A stretch of DNA of 64,000 nucleotides, taken from Monosporascus cannonballus. Lineage: Eukaryota; Ascomycota; Sordariomycetes; Xylariales. The stretch is taken from NCBI GenBank assembly GCA_004154925.1, contig QJNS01000208.1:62001-126000 (forward strand), in the 5' to 3' direction. Made by a program: the position numbers and the translations under genes. Below the pieces are notes generated by a model that was given only the letters and a program-made list of their open reading frames with translations, made no database searches and was not told the DNA's origin. This document shows positions 1 to 12,700 of this stretch, in pieces (within the stretch, counting starts at the first letter, position 1; each line of letters begins with the position of its first letter).

Positions 1-755
1 TCCATTGGTTAGTCAGGAGCCAAATCTAGCTACACGGCTACCACCCATCTTGAACTTAACAACCTTGTTATCACCATCGTAGTAGAGCGCTATACTTTGT
101 AGGTGCAGTAAACCAGCGCGTGGTAATCCAAAACTTTACGCCCTCAAGTTTCTATCGTCCCCTTCACCCTCTCGAGATTCTTGTGGAATTCAAAAATGAT
201 AATTCAGTGAACCAGCGATCGACTTATTTTGTTCAAATTAAAGTATCTCAATGTTGATCGATTTCCTATACAGAAGCCTCGTTGTTGAACTGTAGAACCT
301 TCGTCTCGTACGCGGCGTTGACTACTTTACGCATTGACTCGCAGCTCATCACCTCGCTAAAAACTGGGAGCACCTCTAGCGTAGTAAGTCAATACTGTTT
401 CAAAGGATATAAAGCCTACTGGTGCCATTTCTATCCAAATAGAAATATATTTTCTTCAGATTGGCCTCAAGAGCAGCCAAGAGCTTGGGATTTTGGGTGA
501 TAATCAACCAGTATGCAGGGGAGCGGCGGCCCCTGGACCGTAGATTTCACGTATTCCTTGGCCTTGTAGAGCTGGATGGTAACACGCTCTTGAGTTTTTA
601 AAGCGCTCTTATAGAGTTGCTTTAGAGGACAGTCTACCCAGTTCTTTGATAGGCGTCTCTACCGGAACCTTCATAAAAGATCTTGACACTAATGTGGGAA
701 CTAGTATTGGGTCATGGGTACATGCTTGGAAGGCTCTGGAATGTGGTGATTTATC

Positions 756-763
756 TATATAAG
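756..763 (+). promoter_or_regulatory. Possible TATA box
   Basis: TATATAAG lies about 110 bp upstream of the ATG at 870. The stretch between (about 800-865) is pyrimidine-rich on the plus strand, as in many fungal leaders. Layout is the only support. Confidence 0.3.
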
Positions 764-869
764 GAGGCTTCAAGTCTCAGGTCGTTAGGATAGCTCTCCA
801 TCCAGCGTCTATACACTAATTCCTACCCCTAGACACCTTCACTCCTTCTCAAAACCAGACTGTTGGTCC

Positions 870-1097
870 ATGGCACCGTGACTACTTTTTCGACACACTA
901 TCACTCTCTTCGACAAGATTCCCCAAGTCGCTGAGAGAAGAGCAGCTGGGAGCAAAGTTGGCCGGTCTTCTCGGCCAGTTTCCAGCAATACCGAACTTTG
1001 TAGCGTCATTTCCAGGCAGTCTCAGCATTTCAAAATCCTGTGTTTAAGAACGGAGGACTCCCATGCCGGACCAGCAGGAGTGGGAACGAAGGTGTAA
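870..1097 (+). pseudogene. Small broken reading frame, unknown product
   Basis: An ATG in the context CCATGG opens a frame that is stopped at codon 4 by TGA (879-881). The same frame then stays open for about 70 codons to TAA (1095-1097). The frame after the TGA is rich in Arg and Ser and resembles no family I know. A CGA-to-TGA change is a typical RIP-type lesion, but the surroundings look unmutated, so this may be chance. The upstream TATA box and CT-rich leader are the only reasons to list it. Confidence 0.22.
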
Positions 1098-1180
1098 TGA
1101 TGAATCCAGGAAACAGCAAATAAATCAGCCCCAAGAACAAGAAACACGGGTCGTTTTAACGAATTGGATACGGGCCGGCA

Positions 1181-1548
1181 TGTGACGGCTAGGCGGTTTA
1201 ACCAATTATTAAACCTAAGTCGTACGGGTTTATGTTGGCAGGAGTATCGTGGGAATCTGAGCAATAAATACAGTAAGGCATTACGTCTCGTAATACCAAG
1301 GGCGTCTTGGGTAACGAAGACATTATAAATTAAAGTTATCTAAATTATGAAAATAATAAGTGTATATATTTTAACTTTATTATTATTATTTATCCTTATT
1401 TAATAAAATCTTATTCAGCGGTTATTTAATATTAATCGTTCGTATTTAACAGATTTTTGTGAAATACCCGTTACGTAACCTGGAATAACGTAAGTCCTTA
1501 ATCCTAGTTTAACCATTCTTGCAGGCCAAGTCTGGTTATATCAAAATA
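1181..1548 (-). repeat. R1 3' LTR
   Basis: On the plus strand it begins TGTGACGG (U5 end) and ends in the decayed form of GTAACA. The outer U5 part (1181-1330) is nearly unmutated, while the inner U3 part is AT-converted. Its U3 differs from that of R2-R8 but matches 55720-55892. The purine-rich tract next to it (minus strand, 1549-1575) is in the expected polypurine position. Confidence 0.9.
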
Positions 1549-1760
1549 CGATTTTCTTTTTTTTTTTAAAAAAAATTTTGCCCTTAAGATTGTTTTTCTT
1601 TAATAAATACTGCTTATTTCTCAAAATATCGCGTTACGTTATTAAAAATCGTTGTCAGATTTCATCCTTTATTATTTGTCGGCAAAAACTGCTTTTTATT
1701 TTAATAGGTTTAATTTAAACGTTATGCCATATTCCTTATGCTTTTTTAAGAGTTAAAAAT

Positions 1761-2155
1761 TGTTATGACTTAACGGTCTTGGCTTTTTCCCGGACGGTCA
1801 GAACTATAAGAGGAACGGGTCCCCCCCTAGCCAAGACGTCACGTAACTAGCTCAAAGGTCTCAAAGCGCCAAACGCCTTAAACCCCTTAAACTAGCAGGA
1901 GGGCTCAAAAAGCTTAAAGGTCTTAAGAGTTTAAGCCGCTTAAGCACCTTAAGCTAAAATAAGAATATATACGTTCGGTATTTCCATAATTTAAATAACT
2001 TTAGCTTATAATATAATATCGTTACTTAAAACGCCTTTAATATTACAAAACGTAATACGTTATTATATTTATTATTTAAATTCGTATAATATTTTTATTA
2101 ATATAAATCTGTCGACTTAAGATTTAATAATTAATTAAATTATATAGCCGTTATA
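1761..2155 (+). repeat. R2 5' LTR (type A)
   Basis: It starts TGTTATGAC and ends GCCGTTATA. U3 holds degenerate short repeats around CTTAAG; an ATATAC-type TATA lies about 215 bp in, followed by the R-U5 block shared by all elements here. Confidence 0.92.
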
Positions 2156-2379
2156 CGTTATAAATTTTTATTTAATAATACCGTTAAATTTTAAATAATA
2201 TTTAATATTGTTAAAATATTAATTAATATTTAGAAAACCTTTATTTAATAATTTTAAGTTCGAATTCGGAAATTAGAAAAAAATTTAATAATTTAGGGTT
2301 ACATTTACCTAACTTTTTTTCGTTCGTATAAAGCCGAAAAAACCAGAACTTTACGATAGAAAAAGTAATTTTTAAATTT

Positions 2380-5300
2380 TTTTAATTTAAGTACGAATTT
2401 ATTTTCGCTTTTTAAATTTTAACGATTTAATAAATATAATTTTAATAATAAAAATATACTTAATAAAAATATGGTTAATTAATTTAAGCCTATTATAAAA
2501 ATTTCTTGGAAATAAGAAAAATAAATAAGAAAAATTTTATTAATAAAATTTTTTCGATTTATATTAATTTTAAAAATAAAATATATAATAATTTCGGCAA
2601 TCCGGATAAAAAATAATTAACGGTTTAATAATTTTTATAATTCCGATAAAAAAGATTTACGTTTAAATACGCCGTAACCTTTAAAAGTTTTACGGTTAAA
2701 ATAAAATAAAAAAATAACAAAACCGATATTTTTATCAATATATTTTATAAAGGATTAAATAATAATATAAAGAATAAAATTATTCAAATTAAATAATTAA
2801 TTACCTTAAATCGATATATCGTAAAAATAATTAAAATTAATAATCGATAATTTGAAAAGCGATAAGAAAAAAAATAATATACCCCGTATTCGGAATATAA
2901 ATTTAATTAAGGGAAAAAAAAAGATATACCCCTTACTTTTTACGGAATAACGTTAAGACTTATGGAATTTGGCATTACCCATAAACAAAATTAGAGCCAA
3001 ATTAAATGTTTTAATTACGGCAAAATAAAATATAAGGCTTATAAATATAAAAAACCTAAAACATTATAATAAAATAATTAAATCTTTATACCGGAAAAAT
3101 AATCCAAAAATAATTAAGGAAACGATAATAAAGCTATTAATATAATTTAAGCTAAATAAGTATTAGGCCTTAAGTAAAAAATCCAACTAAGCCCATTCCG
3201 ATAAGAAATTCGACGAAAAATACAAAAAGCTAAAAAGCTAACTCGATAAATATTACGAATATAATAAAAGGCATTATAAGGATAATTATACGAATACCGA
3301 GATTAAATAAAAAGATTTTATCCCGGAATATTTAATCGATACGGTAAAATATATATTATATATTGTTAATAATAAAAATATCCTAATTACGAAAAATAAA
3401 AATAATATATTTATATACGAATTATTTGCATATATTATAAGGGATTTAATTTTTCAAATCGAACCGGGCATAATAAGAACGACGAATAATAATATCGATA
3501 ATTTCGAACCATAACCCCAAAAAATATCTAACAGTTAGCCGAAATAAAAAAATGGCCCAAAAAAAAAATAATATCCGCAAGAAAAAATTTTTTATTATTA
3601 TGGAAAGTATAATTATTAAATGGAAAAAAAATAATTTTGTATACGGTAAAAAAACATTATTAAAAAGTTATTACGGATTTCCATTTTTAATTAGCATTTA
3701 TTATAAATCTTTACGAAAAAAAGTTATTAAGGAAAAAATATATCAATTTATAAAAAATCTTTAAAATAATAATTATAATAACATATAATAAAATATAATT
3801 ACAAATATAAACATATAATTTATTTAATAAAAAGAAATTATAAAAAATTTAAAAATAATTAATATAATTCGAAGGAATAATACGTCGATAATAACGACAA
3901 ATATAATAACTTAACGCGTTAAACGAAAAAATATAAATAAGGTTTAATTAATTTAAACAAAAATTAAAATAAAAAAGTTATATATAAAAAAACTATAAAA
4001 TAACGAAACCCAGAAAAATTAAAAAGAATTTTTAAAAAAAACTTTAAATACGATAATAAAAAACGTTAATAACCTTATTATTTTAAATATATAAATCGGA
4101 ACGTATTAATATACCGTAATAGTAAACTGCGGAACTTTGGGCGGAAATTATATTATACCGGATATAATTAATAAGTTTAGATTATTATAAAAATATAAAT
4201 TAAAACCTTATATAATAACAAATGCCGAAAATTAGGAATTCGCTTACGATAACGGAAAAGTTATACGCAAAATTAATTATTTCGAGATTTTTATTTAAAG
4301 ATAATACCAAACGATTAATTTCGATATCGTTTTATTCGGAAATTACGATATAATTTTAGGGTTACTATAAATACGTTAGTACGGAATTTTAATTAATGGC
4401 GAAATTAGCCAGATAAAATTCGTTTTATTCCTTATTAACAAATAAAAAACGAAAAAATTAAAAATTTAATATTCGATCGATAATAACGAAAAATATAAAT
4501 ATAAGGATATAATAAATACTTTATTATCCAAATAAATAAAACATAAAAAAATGAATATTAAAAAAATATAACGTATTATTATTATTATTAAAGCGAAATT
4601 AAAATAATTAAATAACGATTTAAAATAATAAAAATAATAATTTAAAAAATTAGAAAATTTAATTAATATATTATTATAATATTACAAATACAAATAGCTT
4701 TTTAAAAAAAATTTGATACGAAATTATTAAAATATAATAAATAAGATTATAAAATAATCCTTAAGGAAAGATTTTCGACAAAGTTTTACCTTATTTATAA
4801 CCTTAATAAAAACGAATTACGTATTTTTAAAAAATACCTGGAAAATCGGCTATAAAAAAGATAAATTCAACCTTCGAAATTATTAGCAGGATACCTTATA
4901 TTTTTCGTATTTAAAAGAAATAAGAAATTACGATTTATACTTAATTACCGATAACTAAATAACGTTATTATTAAAAATTAAATATTATTACCCTTAATTA
5001 CGGAAATAAAAAACCGATTTTACGGAATTAAATAATTTATAATATTCGATTTTAAAAATAAATATAATTTTATTAGGATTAAGAAAAAATACGAATAAAA
5101 AATAACCTTTAAAACATAATACAGATTATTTAAGTATTTAATTACATTAATAAAATTTATAAACGTATTAGTAACTTTTTCACGAATAATTAATTACGTA
5201 TTACGAAAATACCTTAATATTTTTGTCGTTTATTATTTCGACAATATTGTTATTTTTTCAGAAAAAGAAAAAATATACGCAAAATACGTTTATAAAATTC

Positions 5301-7470
5301 TTTAAGCTTTATAAAACGTAAAATTATTTATTAATACAAAAAAAATTAATTTTATATATAAAAAATAAAATATCTAGGATATATTATTACTTTAAAATAT
5401 ATTAAAATAAATTTCAAGAAAATCGTTATAATTACAGAATAATAAACGCCAAATACGGTTAAAAAAATATAAACATTTCTTAAATTCGCTAATTACTATA
5501 AAAATTTTATTCGAAATTTCAGTAAAATAATTATACCCCTAATAAATTTTACAAAAAAAAAATTTAAATAAACGCTAAATACGGAAAAAACATTTTAAGA
5601 TATTAAAAATATAATTATTAACGAATTAATACTAATTATATACGATTTAAACCGCCTTATTAAATTCGAAACCGATATTTCGGATTATGCGTTAAACGTA
5701 ATAATCGGATAACGAAATAATTAAGGCAAAATATATCTTATTGTATTTTTTTCGTACAAATTAAAAAAAGCCAAATTTAATTACAATATTCCAAATAAAA
5801 AATTTATGGCCATTATTATGGTATTTTAGGAATTTAGGTATTTCCTAAAGAGAAACTTATACCAGGTTAAGGTTTATACGGATTATCAAAATCTTACCCG
5901 ATTTATTACGACCAGGAAACTTACAAAACGATAATTTCGCTACGCGGAAAAATTGGCGAACTTCGACTTCGTTATTATCTATAAGAAAAAATTAAAAAAC
6001 GGCAAAGTAAATATTTTAAGTAAATAATTAAACCTTAAAAAGAAATTGGTTAAAATTAGTTATATAATTTTTAATACTATTATAAAAAGATATTTACGTT
6101 TACGATAAATTACGACGATTCGGGCAATATTTTTCGATATGCATTAAAAAAAATCTAATAATATAACGATAATTTTCTAAAAAACTTAAAAACGAATAAA
6201 ATATAAATTCTAAAAAAATACCAAAAAGATTTAATACGAAAAATATACGAACATTAATTATATAAATACCCAGGGATCCATAAAACCTAAAAAAAACTTT
6301 AACCCATATATTCCTTTTCCAGAATAAAATTAATAATATAGAAAATTATACGGCAATACGATATTTACGCCTGAATAAAAGTTCGACGACATAAACCATA
6401 CGGAAAGTTATAACTATTATTAATTATAAAGCGGCTATAATATTTAATTATATTTAACTTTATTATTAAGCTTTTTATATTAAAAAATCCAATTACGGGA
6501 ATATATTACGATAATATTTTCGTAATCGTCGATCGATTTACGAAATTCTCTTATTTTTTTACCATATTATAAGAACATAAATGCCGAATAACTAATATAT
6601 ATTTTCTTTAAACATATTTTCAGTATATACGGATTATTAATAAAAATTATATCAAATAAAGGATCGATATTTATATCTAAATTTTGGCAAAACCTAATAA
6701 CATAAATCGGCCTAAATTACAAATTATTTAACGCGTTTAAACCATAAATAAACGGATAAATAAAACGAATAAATTAAATCTTAAAAATTTATTTACGATA
6801 TTATATTAATTATAAATAAAATAACTAGGTTAAAAAATTACCGATTACTTAATTAACTTATAATACTAATTATTACGAAAATATTAAAATAACATTTACG
6901 AATATAAATTTTAATTTTATTCCAAAAATTTATAAAAAGGTACGTAACGATAATCCAATTAATATAAAAATAATTTTTACGTCGGAATAATTACGATAAT
7001 TATATTAAAAAATAAAAATAAAACTAAAATTCGTACGAAATTAAATAAGCAAATATTATAATTAAAAAAAATTAAAAAAAATTAATTTTCGAAAAGAGAA
7101 AAATAGTTTACCTAATTATTAAAAATATTTAAATAAAACGATTTAGCAAAAAACTCGATTTTAAATATATTGGTTTATATAAAATCGCCAAAAAATCGTA
7201 AAAAATAATTATTAATTAAAACTTTTATTAAAAGTTAAATTTTATCTAATTTTTTATATTTTTTTATTCGAATTAATAACAAATACGATTAAGATATATA
7301 CGGTAGAAAACGATATGGAAATAAAAAACAAATAGGTATACGAAATAAAAAAAATTCCTAACATACGAAAATAAAACAGATTTACTTAATACTTAATTAA
7401 ATGGAAAAAATACCTAAATTTCGAAAATACCTAAGAATTTATTAAAAATCTTATTAATGCTTAACGCTTA
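2380..7470 (+). pseudogene. R2 gag-pol (capsid, protease, RT, RNase H, integrase, chromodomain), RIP-inactivated
   Basis: Frames reconstruct a Ty3/gypsy polyprotein broken by many TAA/TAG codons. The nucleocapsid knuckle is at 3007-3048: Cys, then Tyr, Tyr and Tyr at the C, H and C positions of C-x2-C-x4-H-x4-C, each one RIP step away. The protease shows an NCG triplet where D-[ST/C]-G belongs, near 4115, followed by the flap-side stretch GGNYIIPD. RT has Y-F-D-N (5234-5245) in place of YLDD. RNase H and integrase follow. The chromodomain (about 7300-7450) keeps YLIKWKK with Trp at 7402-7404. No part can be translated at length. Confidence 0.85.
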
Positions 7471-7544
7471 TTAAAAATCTAATATTAATAATATTAAGTA
7501 CGTTTAAATTAATAATTAACTAATTAATAATCGGAATATCGGAT

Positions 7545-7990
7545 TAATTAATTATAACTTATATTAATAAGGCGGCCGTAATAACGGCCTCCAATTATTA
7601 TTATTTTTTTTCCAAATGTTCGAATTTTTCTATCGCCTCCGTACTTTAAATATTTCGACGAAATAACTGCCTTTGTTTCTGTAGGCGATTTAATTTGTTA
7701 ATAATAGCCCGTAACGTTTTACGAATCTGTTTTTTTTTATATTTTAAATGATTTTTTTCGTTAAGCAATTTTTGGTACTTAATTTTTAAAGGCCTAAAAA
7801 CGTTATATAGGTTACCATAATAAATATATTATGCATATTTTAAAGATTTTCGAACAACTTTATATTTTGTATTTTTTTTTTCGCAACGAAAATAAGAAAA
7901 TATTTTAAAACCAAAACGTTTAATACGTTTTAAAAAGATTAAAACGTAAATACGTTTACGAAAATAAGATTTTTTAATATAACCCGATAT
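7545..7990 (-). pseudogene. R2 antisense accessory frame (Zn2Cys6-like spacing, RIPped)
   Basis: On the strand opposite to gag-pol, between chromodomain and 3' LTR, lies a frame whose start codon reads ATA (7990; ATG in R5 and R6). Codon 36 is Cys (7883-7885). Codons 33, 43, 52, 55 and 62 read Tyr, the residue that TGT/TGC becomes after one G-to-A change. The spacing is x2, x6, x8, x2, x6. A basic stretch with leucine/lysine periodicity follows, including IRKTLRA and RLQKQRQLFRR. It is broken by TAA codons and small frame slips. Function is unknown; the spacing is that of fungal Zn2Cys6 regulators. Confidence 0.6.
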
Positions 7991-8077
7991 AATAAATATA
8001 AAAAAAAGTTACTTATTAAAATTAACAAATAAATAATTTAATTTTTAAGGATAAAAATCCTGGAAGGGGAGAAATCA

Positions 8078-8471
8078 TATTATGATTTAACGGTTTTGGC
8101 TTTTTTCCGGACGGTTAGGATTATAAAAGGAACGGGTTTTACCTTAGCCAAAACATTACGTAACTGGCTTAAAGGTCTTAAAGCGCCAAGCGCCTTAAAC
8201 CCTTTAAAATAGCAGAAAGGCTTAAAAAGCTTAAAGGTCTTAAGGGTTTAAACCGTTTAAATACCTTAAGCCAAAATAAAAATATATATGTTCATTATTT
8301 CCATAATTTAAATAACTTTAGCTTGTAATATAATATTATTACTTAAAACGCCTTTGGTATTACGAGACGTAATACGTTATTGTATTTATTGCTCAGATTT
8401 CCACGATATTCCTGCTAACATAAACCCGTCGACTTAAGGTTAATAGTTGGTTAAACCGCATAGCCGTTACA
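8078..8471 (+). repeat. R2 3' LTR (type A)
   Basis: It is preceded by the polypurine tract GGAAGGGGAGAAATC (8062-8076) and ends CCGTTACA. It is less mutated than the 5' LTR and contains an unmutated AGCTTGTAA at 8320-8328, about 37 bp after the TATA-like ATATATATG. Confidence 0.92.
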
Positions 8472-9111
8472 AAAATGCGAAATAATAAAAAACGTTTTTA
8501 AATATAATGCTTACGTTAAATGTGAATTTTTTATAATAAAACCGGTATTTCGGTTTCGTTTTTAAAAACATTCGCATTAAAAATTAACGTTTGGAACGAA
8601 AAAAGGTTTTTGTAAAAAAACCTTTTTTAGAGCTATAAAAACGTTATTAACAAAAGATAAACGAGATCATCGCGCGGTTAATTTATTTCCGAAAGCAGAA
8701 ACCTTTTTTCGTTCGAAAGGAATAAAAATGGTATAAAAGGAGTTATAATCGTTAAAGAAGTTAAAGGAACAAAAGCGCTAAGAACAGGCCAACGTCGAGG
8801 CTTTTATAGCCGTATTGGTTCCTTTCGTTGGTCTCGTGAACTGGTCCGGTATCGGCGATACCGACTGATCCGTCAAAAACGTTAATTGGGACGTAATTAT
8901 TTCTGGCGGCTTTATTGTTGCTGGTGAAAATTCTTTAACAAACGTTGAGCGCTAATAAGGTTCTTAGCGGATTCCCAGGTGTTTTCGAAGTCCGGGTGCT
9001 TTTTCTACTTGATTAGGTACTGAGTAAGTCCGTTTTCTTTTCTTATGTCGAATATTTTTTTTACTTTCTATGTTTGTTTATTTTTTACCTCCATATCGTT
9101 TTATGCCGTAT

Positions 9112-9494
9112 TATTACAATCTAACAAGCTTCGGTCTCAAAAAACGGTCAAACAAGGATAATACGGACCACCTCTCAAATCACGAAACAAATAATCACTG
9201 CCAAGCCAGTGATTATTAGTAATCAAAAATGATCCCAAGTGATCATAATTATTACCGAATACGTAATTATAAGTAATTAAGCCAAAAATAGAAAAAAAAT
9301 ATATGTTTATTATTTTTATAATTTAGCTAACTTTAACTTATAACTACTTATTAATATTAATAACTTATTATGTACCTTTAGTATTGCGAACTATAACTAA
9401 ATTACCTTATTACTTCAAAATCCCACGATATTTCTGTTAACAAAAACCCGTACAACTAAGATTTAATAATTGGTTAAACTGCTTAACCGTTATA
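9112..9494 (+). repeat. R3 5' LTR (type B)
   Basis: It starts TATTACAATC (from TGTTACAATC) and ends CCGTTATA. U3 is unlike type A and contains an 11-bp perfect inverted repeat with a 6-nt loop (9190-9217). The R-U5 half resembles type A. The internal sequence starts CGCTACAAACTTTTG at 9495. Confidence 0.9.
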
Positions 9495-9543
9495 CGCTAC
9501 AAACTTTTGTTCAGTAATACCGTCAAACTCTGAACAATACCCT

Positions 9544-9749
9544 TGTGAGAATACAGCCCCTATGAGGATGAGGCTGGTAGCCGACCAGCCACCGATCAGC
9601 CACCGACCCACTCACTAGTATAAATCCACCATCTGGCAGCTAGTGGGAAACGCCAGATGAAAGTAACCTAATACACTTACTTCTTGGAATCCGCTCTACG
9701 ACTGGTCGGAGATCACCTCACCCAGCTCACAGCTGTCCATTATCTTACA
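9544..9749 (+). mobile_element. S1: solo LTR (type C, 206 bp) in R3
   Basis: It starts TGTGAGAATAC, ends TATCTTACA, and is flanked by the TSD ACCCT (9539-9543, 9750-9754). A TATA-like TATAAAT lies near its middle. A second copy, S2, has its own TSD, so this is a real family of about 200-bp terminal repeats unrelated to types A/B. It is only lightly mutated. The orientation is taken from the TATA-like motif and is uncertain. Confidence 0.85.
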
Positions 9750-12700
9750 ACCCTTTAGTCAAAAATGTTAACTAATACCTAAATACCTTTTGCCGCCGCG
9801 CAGTTCTAAGCCAGAATTAAGAAGCTTAAAAAGCGAGTTCAGCAACTCGCAGAGCAAATAACAGCCACCTTAATTCAAACTATTGCACGAAAGTATAAAA
9901 TTAAAAAAACCTTAATTCTACGATAGAAAAAAAACATTGAAAAATTTCTTTACTTAGATACGAACATATTTCCGTTTTCAAGATTTGTACGAACTCGCGA
10001 ATAAAATTTTCGCTGTAACAATTTTCCTTACGAGAAATACTTTGGACTAGTTCGAACCAGTTATAAGAGACTATCTGGAAAACTCCGAAACCGATCCGAA
10101 AAAAATTTACCAGAATTTCTTTTTCTAATCATATAAACTTTTAAAAAATTAAAGACCAATTTTGAAAATCTCGATAAAAAGCAAATAACAACCTAATAAC
10201 TCTTGTATTTATAATAAAAAAAAACCTGTTTCGAAATACGCTATCAATTTCAGAAACCTTATGGCGAAAGTAAAATGGACCAATAATAAAGGCGATAATT
10301 TGATCGATATATTTTATAAAATATTCAAAGATAACGTTAAGGATAAAATTATTAAGTTTTTAAAACCTAAATCCTTAAACCAATATATTACCGAAGTTAT
10401 TAAAATTAACAATAAGTTATACGAATAACTTATAAAAAAGGATAATACGTTTTAAGATATAGAGGCCAATCGACTAATTAAAGAAAAAAACGCGATATAC
10501 TATGTATATCGCATAATATCGCATCAGAACTCATAGAATTAGAGGTTACTTATAAGAAAAGCGGGAAACAAATTAAATACTTTAATTACAATAAAATAAG
10601 GCATAAGGCAGTATAATACAAAGCATTTAAAAAACCTCGCCAGAACAACTAGAAACCTATACCGGAAAAACAATTCAAAGAAAACTCGAAAAACGAAGAC
10701 AAATCTATTCATATAATTCGGACTAAGTACATACCGGGCCTATTATAGCGAGAATTTTAAGAAAGAATATAAGGAGCCAAAAAGCTAACGTAATAAATAT
10801 CGCAGTTATAATAAAAGAAATTATAAAAGTGATTACGAAAATACTAGATTTAGATAGAAAAAGTCTGTCCTAAAATCTTTAATCGATATAGCAAAAATTG
10901 CGTTATATATTACCGATAACGAGAATATTCTAATTATTAAAAATGGAAATAATATATTTACAAAAGGATTGTTCGCATATAGTATAAGAAATTCGATTTT
11001 CCAAATCGAACTGGAAATAATAAAAACGATAAATAATAATATCTGTATTTATAATTTATAGCTCTAGGAAATAATATTTACTAATTAATTAAAGCAGAAC
11101 ATTAATCATAAAAATAATGTCTATAAGAAAACCTTTTTTATTACGATAAGTAATACAATTATTAAACGAAAAAAACTTAATCTAGTATATAATGGAAAAA
11201 TAGTATTAAAAAGCCATTATAAATCTTTATTTTTAATTGGTATTTATTACGGACCTTCACGAAAAAAAGTTATTAAGAAAGAAATACGTTAATTCATAAG
11301 CGAACGCTAAAACGACAGTTAATACGATATATAATAAAATACGGTTAAAACTATAAAAAACAAATTATTTATTTAATAAGGAAATCACTTAGAGCAAAAT
11401 TAAAAATAATTAATATAGTTCGAAAAGACCATTCGCCAGCAATAACGACAAATATAAAAGCTTAAGGTATTATATATAGAAATATAAATAAGGTTCGATA
11501 AATCCGATTATTTTTTTTTAAAAAAAGAATTAGTTATAAAAAAGCCGCAAAATAACGAAACACCGAAAAATTAAAAGTAATTTCCAAAAACGATTTCAAA
11601 CGTATTAATAAAAGCCGTTAATAGCATTATTACTTTGGACATACGAATCGGAACGTATTAGTATATCGTAATAATGGATTGCAGAGCTCTGAACAGAAAT
11701 TACATTATACCGGATATGGTTAACGGGCTTAAACTACTATAGAGATATAAATTAGAACTCTATATAGCAACGAATGCTGAAAGTCAGGAGTTCGCTTACA
11801 ATAACGAAAAGATTATACACAAAATTAATTACTTCGAAATTTTTGTCCAAGAACAATATCAGACAGTTAGTTTCGATATCATTTTACTTCGAAAATACGA
11901 TATAATTTTAGGATTACCATAAATATGCTAATATAGAATATTAATTAACAAAAGAGCTGGCTAAGTAAGGTTCGCTTTATACGCCGTTAATAGAGAAAAA
12001 AATTAAAATCTTAATATTCGATCAAAAATAATAACGAATATAGGTATAGGGATATTACAGAAATCTTATTACTTAAAGAAACAAAACACATACACACAAA
12101 AGAAAATACGGGCATTAAAGAAAAATACAACGCTTTATTATTATCAAAGTAAACCTAAAGTAATTAAATAACGATCTTAAATAACAGTTCTAAAAGTTAA
12201 AAGATCCAATTAATATATTGCTATAATATTACCAATATAAGCAGTTTTTTAAAAAAAGACATCGATACGAAGTTACTAGAATATAACGAATAACAGTATA
12301 AGGTAATCCTTAAAAAAATCTTTGACCAAATTCTATTTTATTTAACACTTTAACGGAAACAAATTACGCACTATTAAAAGAATATATAGAAAATGAATTA
12401 TAAAAAGAATAAATTCGACTTTCGAAGTTATCAGCAAGGTATCTTATATTTTTCGTATTTTAAAAAAATAGAAAATTGCATCTTATAGCTAATTATCGAT
12501 AATTAAATAATATTATTATCAAAAATCGCATATTATTACTTTTGATAATAGAAATAAAACACGAGTTTTACGAAATAAAATAATTTATAATATTTTTTTT
12601 GAATATGGATATAACTTAATCAGGATTAAAAAATACAAATAAAATAGAAGCTTTAGAATGAAATACGGATTATTTAAATATATAATTATGTTAATAATAT

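Larger units (their letters stand above)
1..1180. other. GC-normal left flank, target locus of the nest
   Basis: This segment has ordinary base composition and lacks the C-to-T/G-to-A saturation seen from 1181 on. It ends at the TSD CGGCA (1176-1180), which recurs at 55893-55897, so 1180 and 55898 were once adjacent. On the minus strand a frame of about 40 codons ends at a stop at 13-15; it has no family I recognise and may be the end of a gene lying mostly outside the window. Nothing else here is a convincing gene except the small broken frame at 870-1097. Confidence 0.6.
1761..8471 (+). mobile_element. R2: full-length Ty3/gypsy chromovirus inside R1
   Basis: It has LTRs at 1761-2155 and 8078-8471 and the TSD AAAAT at 1756-1760 and 8472-8476. 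The total is 6711 bp. It is inserted in the R1 region between chromodomain and 3' LTR, in the opposite orientation to R1. It carries gag with a zinc-knuckle relic, pol with chromodomain, and an antisense frame before the 3' LTR. The internal part is extremely AT-rich, with CpA and TpG nearly absent. Confidence 0.95.
1549..8850 (+). pseudogene. R1 antisense accessory frame, broken by R2
   Basis: The R1 pieces 1549-1760 and 8477-8850 occupy the place where the other elements carry an antisense reading frame, between chromodomain and 3' LTR. A plus-strand frame can be followed in short runs in both pieces, interrupted by stops and by insertion of R2 between them. I cannot see the cysteine pattern of R4/R8 here. 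A perfect 13-bp stem with a 4-nt loop (8599-8628) lies within it. Assignment is by position only. Confidence 0.35.

Noticed and set aside
1022..1264. 80-codon minus-strand frame across the left edge of R1
   Set aside because: It crosses the TSD and LTR border, so it is a chance fusion of flank and LTR.
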